64,000 nt of DNA. It comes from an uncultured Prevotella sp. (GTDB taxonomy: Bacteria > Bacteroidota > Bacteroidia > Bacteroidales > Bacteroidaceae). The DNA lies in contig CALEKA010000020.1 in the NCBI GenBank assembly GCA_937898715.1, positions 1 to 64,000 on the forward strand. The letters run 5' to 3'. Positions 1 to 7,900 of the stretch are shown here, piece after piece. A program made the position numbers and the translations under genes. Positions within the stretch are counted from its first letter, which is position 1; each line of letters starts with the position of its first letter. Under the pieces are notes generated by a model. The model saw nothing but the letters and a program-made list of their open reading frames with translations, was not told where the DNA came from and searched no databases.

Positions 1-55
1 GTCGGTGTACGCACGAGCATCGGTCGGTGTACGCACGAGCATCGGTCGGTGTACG
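1..55. repeat. 22-bp tandem repeat, 2.5 copies, cut by window edge
   Basis: A unit beginning GTCGGTGTACGCACG starts at 1, 23 and 45, an exact 22-bp period. The third copy breaks off after 11 bases. The array may continue to the left of the window. Since 22 is not a multiple of three, it is unlikely to encode a repeated peptide. Confidence 0.9.
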
Positions 56-203
56 ACAACTTTATCGGGCAAACAGCTCAAACTGTATCAGCTTCAGAAG
101 ATCACATGCCCTACCACAAGAGGAAATCATCTCGTTATAAGCCAATAAGAGCTTTCAAACACGATATATATTCCTCCATACACGCGATGCGCATTTCCAA
201 ACC

Positions 204-257
204 AAAAGCCTTGCCATAAAGCGTTCCCAGCATAGGGTAAACTTTGGCAAGGCTTTT
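204..257 (-). terminator. Terminator hairpin downstream of glnN
   Basis: AAAAGCCTTGCCA (204-216) pairs perfectly with TGGCAAGGCTTTT (245-257). The stem ends in A/T tracts, so it can act as an intrinsic terminator for the leftward glnN transcript ending at 299, and possibly in both directions. Confidence 0.75.
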
Positions 258-298
258 ATATTTATGGATTATATCCGAGATTGCTGCTATTTTCTTAT

Positions 299-2491
299 TT
301 ATCGGATGAAGAGGAGCTCACGATACTTAGGCAGTGTCCACATTTCGTCCTCGACGATGAGTTCGAGCTTGTCGATGTGGTAACGGATAGAGTCGAAGTA
401 AGGAGTGATCTCATCGTGGTAGGCTACAGCCAGCGTGCGGATATCTTCAATCTTGTTGACCACCTTACGCTTTTCTACCATAGCTTCAACGTTTTCTGCC
501 ACGAAGCTTACGTGCTTATTGATCTTCTCAATGAGGTCGATGTTGTAAGCAGTGAGGCGCTTTACCGTTGCAGGATCAGAGAACGCTTCTTGAATCTTAT
601 GTACATTGTCGACCAATTCGCTCTGATACTTCGTAGCTACGGGGATGATGTGGTTCATGCAGAGATCGCCAAGCACGCGGGCTTCAATCTGGATCTTCTT
701 CTGATAAGTCTCCCACTTAATCTCGTTACGAGCTTCGAGTTCGGGCTTCGTCATCACATGCATATCAGTAAACATCTTGATGCTATCCTCATCGAGATAA
801 CGATCGAAGATAACGGGGCAAGAAGTTTCGCAGTCCAAGCCACGGCGCTTTGCTTCTTCCTTCCATTCGTCGCTATAGCCATTGCCATCGAAATGGATGG
901 GCTTGCAAGTCTTGATATCCTGACGGAGCACTTCGAGGATGGCACTAATCTTGCCCTCACCCTTAGCCATGAGTGCGTCTACACGGGTCTTGAAGTTGGT
1001 CAAAGCCTCAGCTACAGCCGTATTGAGCACGATCATGGCACTTGCACAGTTTGCAATAGAACCTACGGCACGGAACTCAAAACGGTTGCCAGTAAAGGCG
1101 AACGGGCTCGTACGGTTACGATCCGTATTATCGATCATCAACTCGGGGATCTGCGGGATGTCAAGCTGTACGCCGTGCTTGCCCTCGAGCGTGTAGAGTT
1201 CATCGTTGGTAGAATTTTCTACTTTGTCCAAGAATTCGCTAAGCTGCTTACCGAGGAAGCTTGAGATGATTGCGGGAGGTGCTTCGTTGGCGCCCAGACG
1301 GTGAGCATTGGTAGCACTCATGATGGAAGCTTTGAGCAGACCATTGTGCTTGTACACACCCATCAGGGTCTCAACGATGAATACGAGGAAGCGAAGGTTT
1401 TCCTCGGGAGTCTTACCAGGTCCGTGGAGCAATGCACCGGTATCGGTCGTAAGACTCCAGTTCTCATGTTTGCCCGAACCATTGATGCCAGCGAAAGGCT
1501 TTTCGTGGAGCAAGCAACGGAAGCCATGCTTACGTGCTATCTTGCGCATGAGCGACATGATGAGCATATTGTGGTCGACAGCCAAGTTACACTCCTCGAA
1601 GATAGGAGCGAGTTCAAACTGGTTGGGGGCTACTTCGTTGTGACGAGTCTTGCAAGGGATGCCGAGTTCGAGAGCTTGAATCTCGAGGTCGCGCATGAAT
1701 TCCTGCACGCGTTCGGGGATGGCGCCGAAGTAGTGGTCGTCCATCTGCTGATTCTTAGCAGAGTCATGTCCCATCAGCGTACGTCCTGTGAGCAGGAGGT
1801 CGGGACGAGCGGCATAAAGGCCTTCGTCTACGAGGAAGTACTCCTGTTCCCAACCAAGATTGGCGGTTACGCGAGTCACGTTTGGATCGAAATAGTGGCA
1901 TACAGCTGTAGCAGCCTTGTCGACGGCAGCAAGTGCTTTCTTCAACGGAGCTTTATAGTCGAGGGCTTCGCCCGTGTAGCTTACGAAGATGGTAGGAATC
2001 ATCAAGGTGTCGCCCACGATGAATACAGGCGATGCAGGATCCCATGCAGAGTAGCCACGAGCTTCGAAAGTAGAACGGATACCACCATTGGGGAAAGAAG
2101 AGGCATCGGGCTCTTGCTGTACCAATTCCTTACCTGAGAAGTCCTCTACCATACCGCCCTTGAAGTCGTGCTCTACGAAAGCATCGTGCTTCTCGGCAGT
2201 ACCTTCAGTAAGGGGCTGGAACCAGTGAGTACAATGGGTTACACCCATTTCCATGGCCCATTGCTTCATGCCCTTAGCCACGTCGTTGGCTACAGACAGA
2301 GGCAGCGGTGTGCCTTTTTCGATTACCTCGCGGAGCTGCTGGTAAGTCTTCAGCGGAAGATACTTGAACATCTTCTCCTGATTGAACACATACTTGCCAA
2401 AATATTCCGACGGACGCTCCTGGGGAGCTTTTACCTCGAGTGGACGCTTCTTGAACGCTTCTTCCACTACTTTAAAACGAAGGGTGCTCAT
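299..2491 (-). CDS. glnN: Glutamine synthetase type III
   Basis: Cytoplasmic ATP-dependent ligase joining ammonia and glutamate to make glutamine. At 730 residues it has the length of the GSIII class, far longer than GSI/GSII, and it is the usual Bacteroidales form. Visible catalytic-domain motifs are GWEQEYF (213-219, metal/glutamate-binding Glu), HNEVAPNQFELAP (284-296) and NGSGKHENWSL (337-347). The start MSTLRF is followed by an uninterrupted frame. It is the last gene of a minus-strand series dapF-dapL-glnN, 250 bp downstream of dapL, with a terminator hairpin at 204-257. That gap contains heptad-like repeats and no clear promoter, so I cannot tell whether glnN has its own promoter. Family assignment is very secure. 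Confidence 0.97.
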   Translation of the reverse strand: MSTLRFKVVEEAFKKRPLEVKAPQERPSEYFGKYVFNQEKMFKYLPLKTYQQLREVIEKGTPLPLSVANDVAKGMKQWAMEMGVTHCTHWFQPLTEGTAEKHDAFVEHDFKGGMVEDFSGKELVQQEPDASSFPNGGIRSTFEARGYSAWDPASPVFIVGDTLMIPTIFVSYTGEALDYKAPLKKALAAVDKAATAVCHYFDPNVTRVTANLGWEQEYFLVDEGLYAARPDLLLTGRTLMGHDSAKNQQMDDHYFGAIPERVQEFMRDLEIQALELGIPCKTRHNEVAPNQFELAPIFEECNLAVDHNMLIMSLMRKIARKHGFRCLLHEKPFAGINGSGKHENWSLTTDTGALLHGPGKTPEENLRFLVFIVETLMGVYKHNGLLKASIMSATNAHRLGANEAPPAIISSFLGKQLSEFLDKVENSTNDELYTLEGKHGVQLDIPQIPELMIDNTDRNRTSPFAFTGNRFEFRAVGSIANCASAMIVLNTAVAEALTNFKTRVDALMAKGEGKISAILEVLRQDIKTCKPIHFDGNGYSDEWKEEAKRRGLDCETSCPVIFDRYLDEDSIKMFTDMHVMTKPELEARNEIKWETYQKKIQIEARVLGDLCMNHIIPVATKYQSELVDNVHKIQEAFSDPATVKRLTAYNIDLIEKINKHVSFVAENVEAMVEKRKVVNKIEDIRTLAVAYHDEITPYFDSIRYHIDKLELIVEDEMWTLPKYRELLFIR

Positions 2492-2627
2492 TTTAGTAAG
2501 GGGTTAAGTGATAAGGAGATTATGGGGAATCTTGCTTTCGCCATGCTACGCTGCGCGTGCGGCATCAAGCCCGAACCCTATGTTATAGTTAGTTTGTTTT
2601 GTGTTATCTTATGTATGGGAAGGGGAA

Positions 2628-2690
2628 GTTTGAAGTTTGGAGGTTATAAGGCGAGTTTGAAGTTTGGAGGTTATGATGTTATAAAGTTAC
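2628..2690. repeat. Degenerate GTTTGGAGGTTAT repeat between dapL and glnN
   Basis: The 20-mer GTTTGAAGTTTGGAGGTTAT occurs at 2628-2647 and again at 2655-2674 (27-bp offset), followed by a weaker copy ending TTATAAAGTTA. Within it, AAGTTTG-like words recur about every 7 bp. The same wording returns at 11760-11975 and near 23398-23440. Confidence 0.7.
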
Positions 2691-2741
2691 CTTTTGCTAT
2701 ATGTATTTTCTTGACTCTTAAACTCTTAAACTTATAAGCTC

Positions 2742-3980
2742 TTATACTCTTTTGCCCATCCACGCCTTGAGGCGACGCATAGCTTCTTCACAATCTTCAC
2801 GTTTGCCAAAGGCAGTGAGGCGAATAAAGCCTTCACCAGCAGGGCCAAAGCCTACGCCCGGTGTGCTCACTACGTTGATCTGCGTCAAGAGTTGTTCGAA
2901 GAATTCCCAACTGCCTACGCCATCGGGGGTCTTGAGCCAAATGTATGGAGCATCTACACCACCATAGACCTTCAATCCGACTTCGGTCAACGCTTCGCGC
3001 ATGATGCGCGCATTGGTCATGTAGTAGTCGATGGTCTGGCGCACTTGCTTCTTGCCTTCCTCTGTATAGATGGCCTCAGCTGCACGCTGTACGATGTAGG
3101 CTGTACCATTAAACTTGGTGCACTGTCGACGATTCCAGAGTTGATTGAGTTGTACTTCTTCGCCACTCTTAGCGCGTACCTTCAGCGCTTTGGGCACTAC
3201 GGTATAGCCGCAACGAAGGCCAGTGAAGCCCGCTGTCTTTGAGTAAGAATGGAATTCTACAGCACACTCTTTGGCGCCCTCTATCTCGTAGATGGAATGA
3301 GGAACACCCTCACGCGTAATGTAGGCTTCGTAAGCGGCATCGTAGAGCAGTAGGCTCTTATTCTTCAGTGCATAGGCCACCCACTTTTCAAGTTCTGCTC
3401 TGCTCAGCGTAGTTCCCGTTGGATTGTTGGGATAGCAGAGGTATATCATGTCAGTGGCATGATCGGGCAGTTGAGGAGTGAAGTCATTGTCGGCTGTACA
3501 GGGACAATAGGTCACCTTGCTCCAGCTACCATTCTCAATCTCTCCGGCACGGCCTCCCATCACATTGGAATCGATGTAGACAGGATAGATCGGGTCGGTC
3601 ACGCAGATACTATTGTCTGTGCCGAGAATGTCACCGAAATTACCCGTATCGCTCTTTGCACCATCATTGATAAAGATTTCATCTTCATCAAGGCTAATGC
3701 CTCGCGGAGCAAAGTCATTTTCTACAATGGCTTTACGCAAGAATTCGTAACCATGCTCTGGACCATAACCACGAAAAGTCTCTGCATTGCCCATTTCGTC
3801 GACAGCCTTGTGAAGGGCTTCAATCACTGCGGGACAAAGTGGACGCGTCACATCGCCTATGCCCAATCGGATAATGGGTGCTTCTGGATGAGCCTCTTTG
3901 TAAGCAGCCACCTTCTGGGCTATATCTGCAAAAAGATAGTTCTTTTGTAATTTCAGAAAATTCTCGTTCAGCGTAATCAT
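2742..3980 (-). CDS. dapL: LL-diaminopimelate aminotransferase
   Basis: PLP-dependent class I/II aminotransferase that converts tetrahydrodipicolinate directly to LL-diaminopimelate, using glutamate as amino donor. It bypasses the succinylase/acetylase branches of lysine synthesis. The 412-residue length matches DapL. The sequence shows the substrate-loop motif CYPNNPTG (182-189) and the Schiff-base lysine in SYSKTAGFTGLRCGY (Lys248). It lies immediately downstream of dapF on the same strand, which makes the next step (LL- to meso-DAP), so the two form a pathway pair. The gap to dapF is 183 bp. Confidence 0.96.
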   Translation of the reverse strand: MITLNENFLKLQKNYLFADIAQKVAAYKEAHPEAPIIRLGIGDVTRPLCPAVIEALHKAVDEMGNAETFRGYGPEHGYEFLRKAIVENDFAPRGISLDEDEIFINDGAKSDTGNFGDILGTDNSICVTDPIYPVYIDSNVMGGRAGEIENGSWSKVTYCPCTADNDFTPQLPDHATDMIYLCYPNNPTGTTLSRAELEKWVAYALKNKSLLLYDAAYEAYITREGVPHSIYEIEGAKECAVEFHSYSKTAGFTGLRCGYTVVPKALKVRAKSGEEVQLNQLWNRRQCTKFNGTAYIVQRAAEAIYTEEGKKQVRQTIDYYMTNARIMREALTEVGLKVYGGVDAPYIWLKTPDGVGSWEFFEQLLTQINVVSTPGVGFGPAGEGFIRLTAFGKREDCEEAMRRLKAWMGKRV

Positions 3981-4163
3981 CGTTCTTAAAGATTGATTGA
4001 TGTATTCGTTTGTTTATATGTAAAGTCTCAATGTATCGCGTATGCTCCTTGTAATAATAAGAAGAAGTTCTACATGAGATTTAAAGCGTCAGAGAGTTAG
4101 AAGCAAGACTTTCATCAGTTCCGCGTTTCCTCTGCTGCTTGTCTTTCTTCCAACTCTCTGCGT

Positions 4164-5021
4164 TTAGTGGTCTATATCTATTCGTCCGTCAAACACTTTC
4201 GTGGCAGGACCTGTCATCATCACTCGGCCATCGCTCTCGCGCCACTCTATATGGAGTGTACCTCCATCCATGTGGATATCTGAACTTCTACCCGTGCGAT
4301 GAGTTAAGGCTGCTGCTACTGCCGTGGCACAAGCACCTGTACCGCATGCCATGGTAATGCCTGAGCCTCGCTCCCACACTCGCATGCGTATGCTTCCGTC
4401 TGCCAAGAGCGTGGCAAACTCAATGTTGCAACGTTCGGGAAATGCCTTAGCGAATTCAAGCGTAGGTCCAACGCCCGCCACATCAAATTTCTCAGCATCA
4501 TCTACGAATACTACAAAGTGAGGGTTGCCCATCGATACGAATGTGCCCGTATAGCTTTTGCCATCTGTGGCGACTACAGTGCCCTCTGTGAGTGAGCCAT
4601 CGGGAGTAGCCATCTGGGAGGGAACTGCCAAGCGGGGCTTATCCATGTCGACAGTGACGCTCTCCACCTGTCCATCCGCCGACACATGGAGCTTCAAGAT
4701 CTTAATACCCGATAAGGTAGAAAGCTTAATCTCGGTCTGCTTCGTAAGCCCGTATTCATACAGATACTTACCAATGCAGCGCGAGGCATTGCCACACATA
4801 CGGGCTTCCGAGCCATCATTGTTGAAAATGCGCATAGAGAAGTCGGCACCTTCCGCTCCCTTCCCTATCAATACAAGACCATCACCGCCGATACCCTTGT
4901 GTCGGTCGCTCCATAAGCGAGAGAGTTCCTCGGGATCTGCTATGGGATATTTCAAGGTATTGACATAGATGTAGTCATTACCTGCTCCGTGCATTTTGGT
5001 GAATTCTATTGTTTGGCGCAT
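4164..5021 (-). CDS. dapF: Diaminopimelate epimerase
   Basis: PLP-independent epimerase converting LL-DAP to meso-DAP for lysine and peptidoglycan. At 285 residues it has normal DapF length. Both catalytic thiols are visible: Cys76 in MCGNASRC and Cys226 in ACGTGACATA. The N-terminus FTKMHGAGNDY is the family's opening motif and supports the chosen start. A minus-strand promoter box TATCTTTG lies at 5113-5120, about 90 nt upstream. It is the first gene of the dapF-dapL-glnN series. Confidence 0.97.
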   Translation of the reverse strand: MRQTIEFTKMHGAGNDYIYVNTLKYPIADPEELSRLWSDRHKGIGGDGLVLIGKGAEGADFSMRIFNNDGSEARMCGNASRCIGKYLYEYGLTKQTEIKLSTLSGIKILKLHVSADGQVESVTVDMDKPRLAVPSQMATPDGSLTEGTVVATDGKSYTGTFVSMGNPHFVVFVDDAEKFDVAGVGPTLEFAKAFPERCNIEFATLLADGSIRMRVWERGSGITMACGTGACATAVAAALTHRTGRSSDIHMDGGTLHIEWRESDGRVMMTGPATKVFDGRIDIDH

Positions 5022-5112
5022 ATCGTTTTTGTATTGTTCTTTAATATCGTTTTTTGAGAAACAATAAGAGGGCTTTACAGCCTTTCCTCCTCCTTTTTCT
5101 CTTTCGATGCTG

Positions 5113-5120
5113 CAAAGATA
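5113..5120 (-). promoter_or_regulatory. -7 promoter box for dapF
   Basis: The minus strand reads TATCTTTGC, an exact match to the Bacteroidetes TAnnTTTG box. I see no good TTTG at the usual 19-21 nt upstream; the nearest lies at 14 nt. Confidence 0.6.
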
Positions 5121-5404
5121 TAACTTTTTCTTATCAAAACCATACTTTGGGCGACAAAATTCTTAAAGAAAAAGCATAAAACGTTCATTTTTCCACATAT
5201 TGTCAGTTTTATTTAGCATTATGCGACTTTTTATGTGCATAAAAGAGCAAACTTCTTTTTTAAGTACAGAAATAAGTCTTTTTGCTGTACATCGTGCCTA
5301 ATACTTATCATTCTGCCGTTTCTGTGTCTACATTTATGATTTAAGCGAATCATTCCGAAGTTCGAACTGTCGTAACGCAAGATTTAAGGTCAATGGAAGT
5401 TTTT

Positions 5405-5570
5405 GCGCTTCGCGCGTTTTGAAACATTAATGGCCATTAATTGTACATTAATTCTTCATTTATACCGCGGTTAAACTTAGACAAACATCTATTCTGCCTA
5501 AAAAGATATTAATGATTCAATTAATGACCAATTAATGACCATTATACGTTCAAAAAAACGCGCGAAACGC
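5405..5570. repeat. Imperfect inverted-repeat element with phased ATTAAT boxes
   Basis: The left arm starts GCGCTTCGCGCGTTTTGAA (5405-5423). The right arm ends with the complement, TTC, A7, CGCGCGAAACGC (5549-5570). Inside the arms, ATTAAT boxes begin at 5426, 5436 and 5447 on the left and at 5508, 5520 and 5531 on the right, a 10-12 bp spacing, and the boxes pair arm to arm. The total size of about 166 bp without a coding frame resembles a MITE or a large hairpin repeat. Confidence 0.7.
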
Positions 5571-5582
5571 GATTTATATTGT

Positions 5583-6197
5583 TTATTTTGATAGCCCGAG
5601 CAGTTTGGCGTCAATACTATCCGTTATGCGTTTGAATGCTTCAGCATCGGATTCAAACTTTTGTGTGTCGCCATCTACTATGATTAGATTGCCCTTATAA
5701 CCCTTAATCCACTCTTCATACCTTTCGTTCAATCCTGTGAGATAGTCGATGCGAATTGTTTGCTCACACTCACGTCCGCGTTTGCCAATTTGGTTGATGA
5801 GATTGGATACCGTAGAGCGGATGTAAATCATCAAGTCGGGCAGCTCCACGAGCGTCATCATTGTATCAAACAAATCAGAGTAATTGTTGAAGTCGCGGTC
5901 GGACATATATCCCTGTCCGTGCAGATTAGGCGCAAATATGCAAGCGTCCTCAAAGATCGTACGATCTTGGATGATATCTTGGTTGCTTTGGCTGATTTCT
6001 ACTACTTCCTTAAAACGCTTGTTGAGAAAGTAAATTTGCAGATTGAACGACCATCTTGACATATCGTGATAGAAATCGTCAAGATAAGGATTATGTTCAA
6101 CGGGTTCAAAACGAGGTGACCAGTTATATCGTTTTGCTAACATCTTTGTCAGTGTGGTCTTGCCACTGCCAATGTTACCGGCTACGGCTATATGCAT
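5583..6197 (-). CDS. Deoxynucleoside kinase (paralogue 1)
   Basis: Phosphorylates deoxynucleosides to 5'-monophosphates in nucleotide salvage, using ATP. The 204-residue protein opens with the P-loop GNIGSGKTTLTKML (7-20). It has the DRTIFED motif (about 78-84) typical of the dNK/dCK/dAK-dGK family, and a lid-like Arg-rich segment (KRGRECEQTIR). It lies 11 bp downstream of a paralogue, so the two are co-transcribed. The closest known arrangement is the tandem dAK/dGK pair of lactobacilli, whose products form a heterodimer. Substrate specificity cannot be read from the sequence alone. Confidence 0.9.
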   Translation of the reverse strand: MHIAVAGNIGSGKTTLTKMLAKRYNWSPRFEPVEHNPYLDDFYHDMSRWSFNLQIYFLNKRFKEVVEISQSNQDIIQDRTIFEDACIFAPNLHGQGYMSDRDFNNYSDLFDTMMTLVELPDLMIYIRSTVSNLINQIGKRGRECEQTIRIDYLTGLNERYEEWIKGYKGNLIIVDGDTQKFESDAEAFKRITDSIDAKLLGLSK

Positions 6198-6208
6198 TGT
6201 TTCTTCTT

Positions 6209-6835
6209 TTATTTAGTATTGGTGAGATCTGTGGAAATAATTGCGTCTATCTTATTTATAATAAAAAGGAAATCTTCAGAGCGCATCTTGTAATCAAGCT
6301 TATCCACATCAAGTGTCAGAACTTTCCCTTTATACTTATTAAGAATGAAGTCTTCGTATCTGCTGTTCAGGCCTTGTAGATATTCGACGGGGATGTTCTG
6401 CTCACATGCACGTCCACGCTTTTGGATATTTTCCACAAGATGAGGTACGGAAGCCTTGAGGTAGATCATAAGGTCGGGAAGTTTCACCTTCTCGGTCATA
6501 ATCTCATAGAGTTCCATATAGGTCTCAAAGTCGCGATCACTCAAGTTGCCTTGCTCGTAGTTATTAGCTGTAAATACAAACACTCCCTCATGGAGAGTAC
6601 GATCCTGAACTATGGTATGATCCGACTTAGATATTTCGAGAGCATCCTTGAAACGTTCTTTCAAGAAAAAGACCTCCATAGCAAAAGACCACCTCTGAAA
6701 GTTCTGATAGTAGTCTTCCATGTAGGGATTATCCACCACCGCCTCATATCGGGGCTCCCATTGGTAGTGCTCGGCAAGCATCTTAGTCAGTGTTGTCTTT
6801 CCGCAACCAATATTTCCTGCTATTCCTATATACAC
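6209..6835 (-). CDS. Deoxynucleoside kinase (paralogue 2)
   Basis: Second member of the tandem pair, 208 residues, same fold and motifs: P-loop GNIGCGKTTLTKML (7-20), DRTLHEGVF in the DRS-like position, and KRGRACEQNIP in the lid. Sequence similarity to its neighbour is clear throughout, so the pair arose by duplication. It is promoter-proximal, with a TAACTTTG box on the minus strand at 6874-6881 about 40 nt before the start. The role is deoxynucleoside salvage in the cytoplasm. Whether it forms a heterodimer with the neighbouring product is inference. Confidence 0.9.
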   Translation of the reverse strand: MYIGIAGNIGCGKTTLTKMLAEHYQWEPRYEAVVDNPYMEDYYQNFQRWSFAMEVFFLKERFKDALEISKSDHTIVQDRTLHEGVFVFTANNYEQGNLSDRDFETYMELYEIMTEKVKLPDLMIYLKASVPHLVENIQKRGRACEQNIPVEYLQGLNSRYEDFILNKYKGKVLTLDVDKLDYKMRSEDFLFIINKIDAIISTDLTNTK

Positions 6836-6849
6836 TTGTTGTATGCTGT

Positions 6850-7205
6850 ATTTTAATTGAATAATAAGTTGTGCAAAGTTAACAATTCTAATTGAGTTTT
6901 CTGTAGCCAGCGCTGATTATATTGTCTTAGCACGTGAAATCAGGACAAGGAGTAGACGTTGTATTGGCGTTGTACATAACAAGACGATATTTCTTATTTG
7001 CGATACGGCAGATGGTGTGTTGTCTCAGATAGCCAATAACCCTCAAGTGATGTATCCACCAGGATCCACACAAAAAGACTTTGGATATTCGGATATCATA
7101 CAGCGCCAACCGAAGTTTCAGGACAACCTATTTCGTTCTTGCAATCAAAGGCTTGCCAATCTGCATAAAGTCTATCAAGGATTTATGAATGGAGTGAAGC
7201 GTTAG
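6850..7205 (+). pseudogene. Possible remnant or uncharacterised short gene
   Basis: The 467-bp gap between the kinase pair and the phosphatase contains an open plus-strand frame that runs from about 6850 to a stop at 7203-7205 but has no early ATG. Its only Met starts lie at 7017 and later, giving 62 residues. The translation (for example RRCIGVVHNKTIFLICD, then DFGYSDIIQRQPKFQDNL) looks protein-like, but I do not recognise a family. It could be the 3' end of a decayed gene, a real small protein with an unusual start, or chance. The opposite strand also has a 60-residue frame (6927-7109) that I consider less likely. Confidence 0.25.
6874..6881 (-). promoter_or_regulatory. -7 promoter box for the nucleoside kinase pair
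   Basis: The minus strand reads TAACTTTGC, matching TAnnTTTG, 39 nt upstream of the first start codon. No good TTTG was found at standard spacing. Confidence 0.6.
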
Positions 7206-7265
7206 TTAGGACGCGGTTCGGAAGACGTAACCTCGTCGTCTAGTCAAACAAATTATAGTACTTGC

Positions 7266-7297
7266 TTTGGTGAATTGATTGATTATTTGCATCTTTG
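7266..7297 (+). promoter_or_regulatory. Promoter of the histidine phosphatase gene
   Basis: TTTG at 7266-7269, 20 nt, then CATCTTTG at 7290-7297, one mismatch from TAnnTTTG. The start codon is only 5 nt beyond the box, so the transcript would be leaderless or nearly so. Confidence 0.55.
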
Positions 7298-7302
7298 CAC
7301 AC

Positions 7303-7866
7303 ATGACAACGATTTATCTGGTCCGCCACGGCGAGACCGAAGAAAACCAAAGACAAATTCTCCAAGGGCATATGCCAGGGCATCTCACAGCGTTAGGACG
7401 CGAACAAGCTGATGTCTGTGGTAAACGCTTAAAGGAGATGAACGTCCACCCCGACATCATGCTCTATAGCGATCTCAAACGTACGATTGATACAGCCGAG
7501 ATTATCAATAAGCAGCTATGCATTCCCACCAAGCCATGCCCCCTGCTGCGCGAAAGAGATTGGGGAAGTTTCACGGGCAAGCCCGTAATTCGTGCTCGAC
7601 AAGAACAACTGCCAGACGATGCTGAGAGCGTAGAAGCAATGTTTCAGCGCGCACGCCGCTTCCTTAGTTTTGTCAAAGAGCACTATGAAGGGCAGACGAT
7701 TATAGCTGTAGGCCATGGTCTATTCAACAGAGCCATACAAGCCGTGCTGAAAGGTGTGGAGACTCGCGACATTCCTCGCATGGAAAATGCCGAAGTGAGA
7801 CGTTGCGAATTCGACGAACTTCCCAAGGATTGGGATTGTGGAAGCGACCTAATCTCGGCCGACTGA
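7303..7866 (+). CDS. Histidine phosphatase family protein (phosphoglycerate mutase-like)
   Basis: Cytoplasmic phosphatase or mutase of the histidine phosphatase superfamily. MTTIYLVRHGETEENQ carries the RHG catalytic motif at the N-terminus, and VGHGLFNRA supplies the second catalytic histidine. A conserved Glu lies in LRERDWG. I use the Met at 7303, which leaves the beta-strand leading into RHG at the very start as in the family, rather than the in-frame Met at 7279, which falls inside the promoter. The 187-residue length suggests a small-molecule phosphatase (for example of the alpha-ribazole phosphatase or PhoE type). The substrate is not determinable. Confidence 0.88.
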   Translation: MTTIYLVRHGETEENQRQILQGHMPGHLTALGREQADVCGKRLKEMNVHPDIMLYSDLKRTIDTAEIINKQLCIPTKPCPLLRERDWGSFTGKPVIRARQEQLPDDAESVEAMFQRARRFLSFVKEHYEGQTIIAVGHGLFNRAIQAVLKGVETRDIPRMENAEVRRCEFDELPKDWDCGSDLISAD

Positions 7867-7900
7867 CGAACAAATACTTACCCTTATACTATACTTTATC

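Larger units (their letters stand above)
5022..5582. other. 561-bp intergenic region with MITE-like element
   Basis: No convincing gene. It contains the dapF promoter box (5113-5120), a plain AT-rich stretch (about 5160-5390), and an inverted-repeat element (5405-5570). The element abuts the 3' end of the first nucleoside kinase. Confidence 0.7.

Noticed and set aside
281..1264. 327-codon plus-strand open frame and several others inside glnN
   Set aside because: Antisense shadow of the certain glnN gene; no family resemblance.
6927..7109. 60-codon minus-strand frame between the kinase pair and the phosphatase
   Set aside because: Composition is poor (many His, Trp and Cys), and it lies opposite a more protein-like frame.
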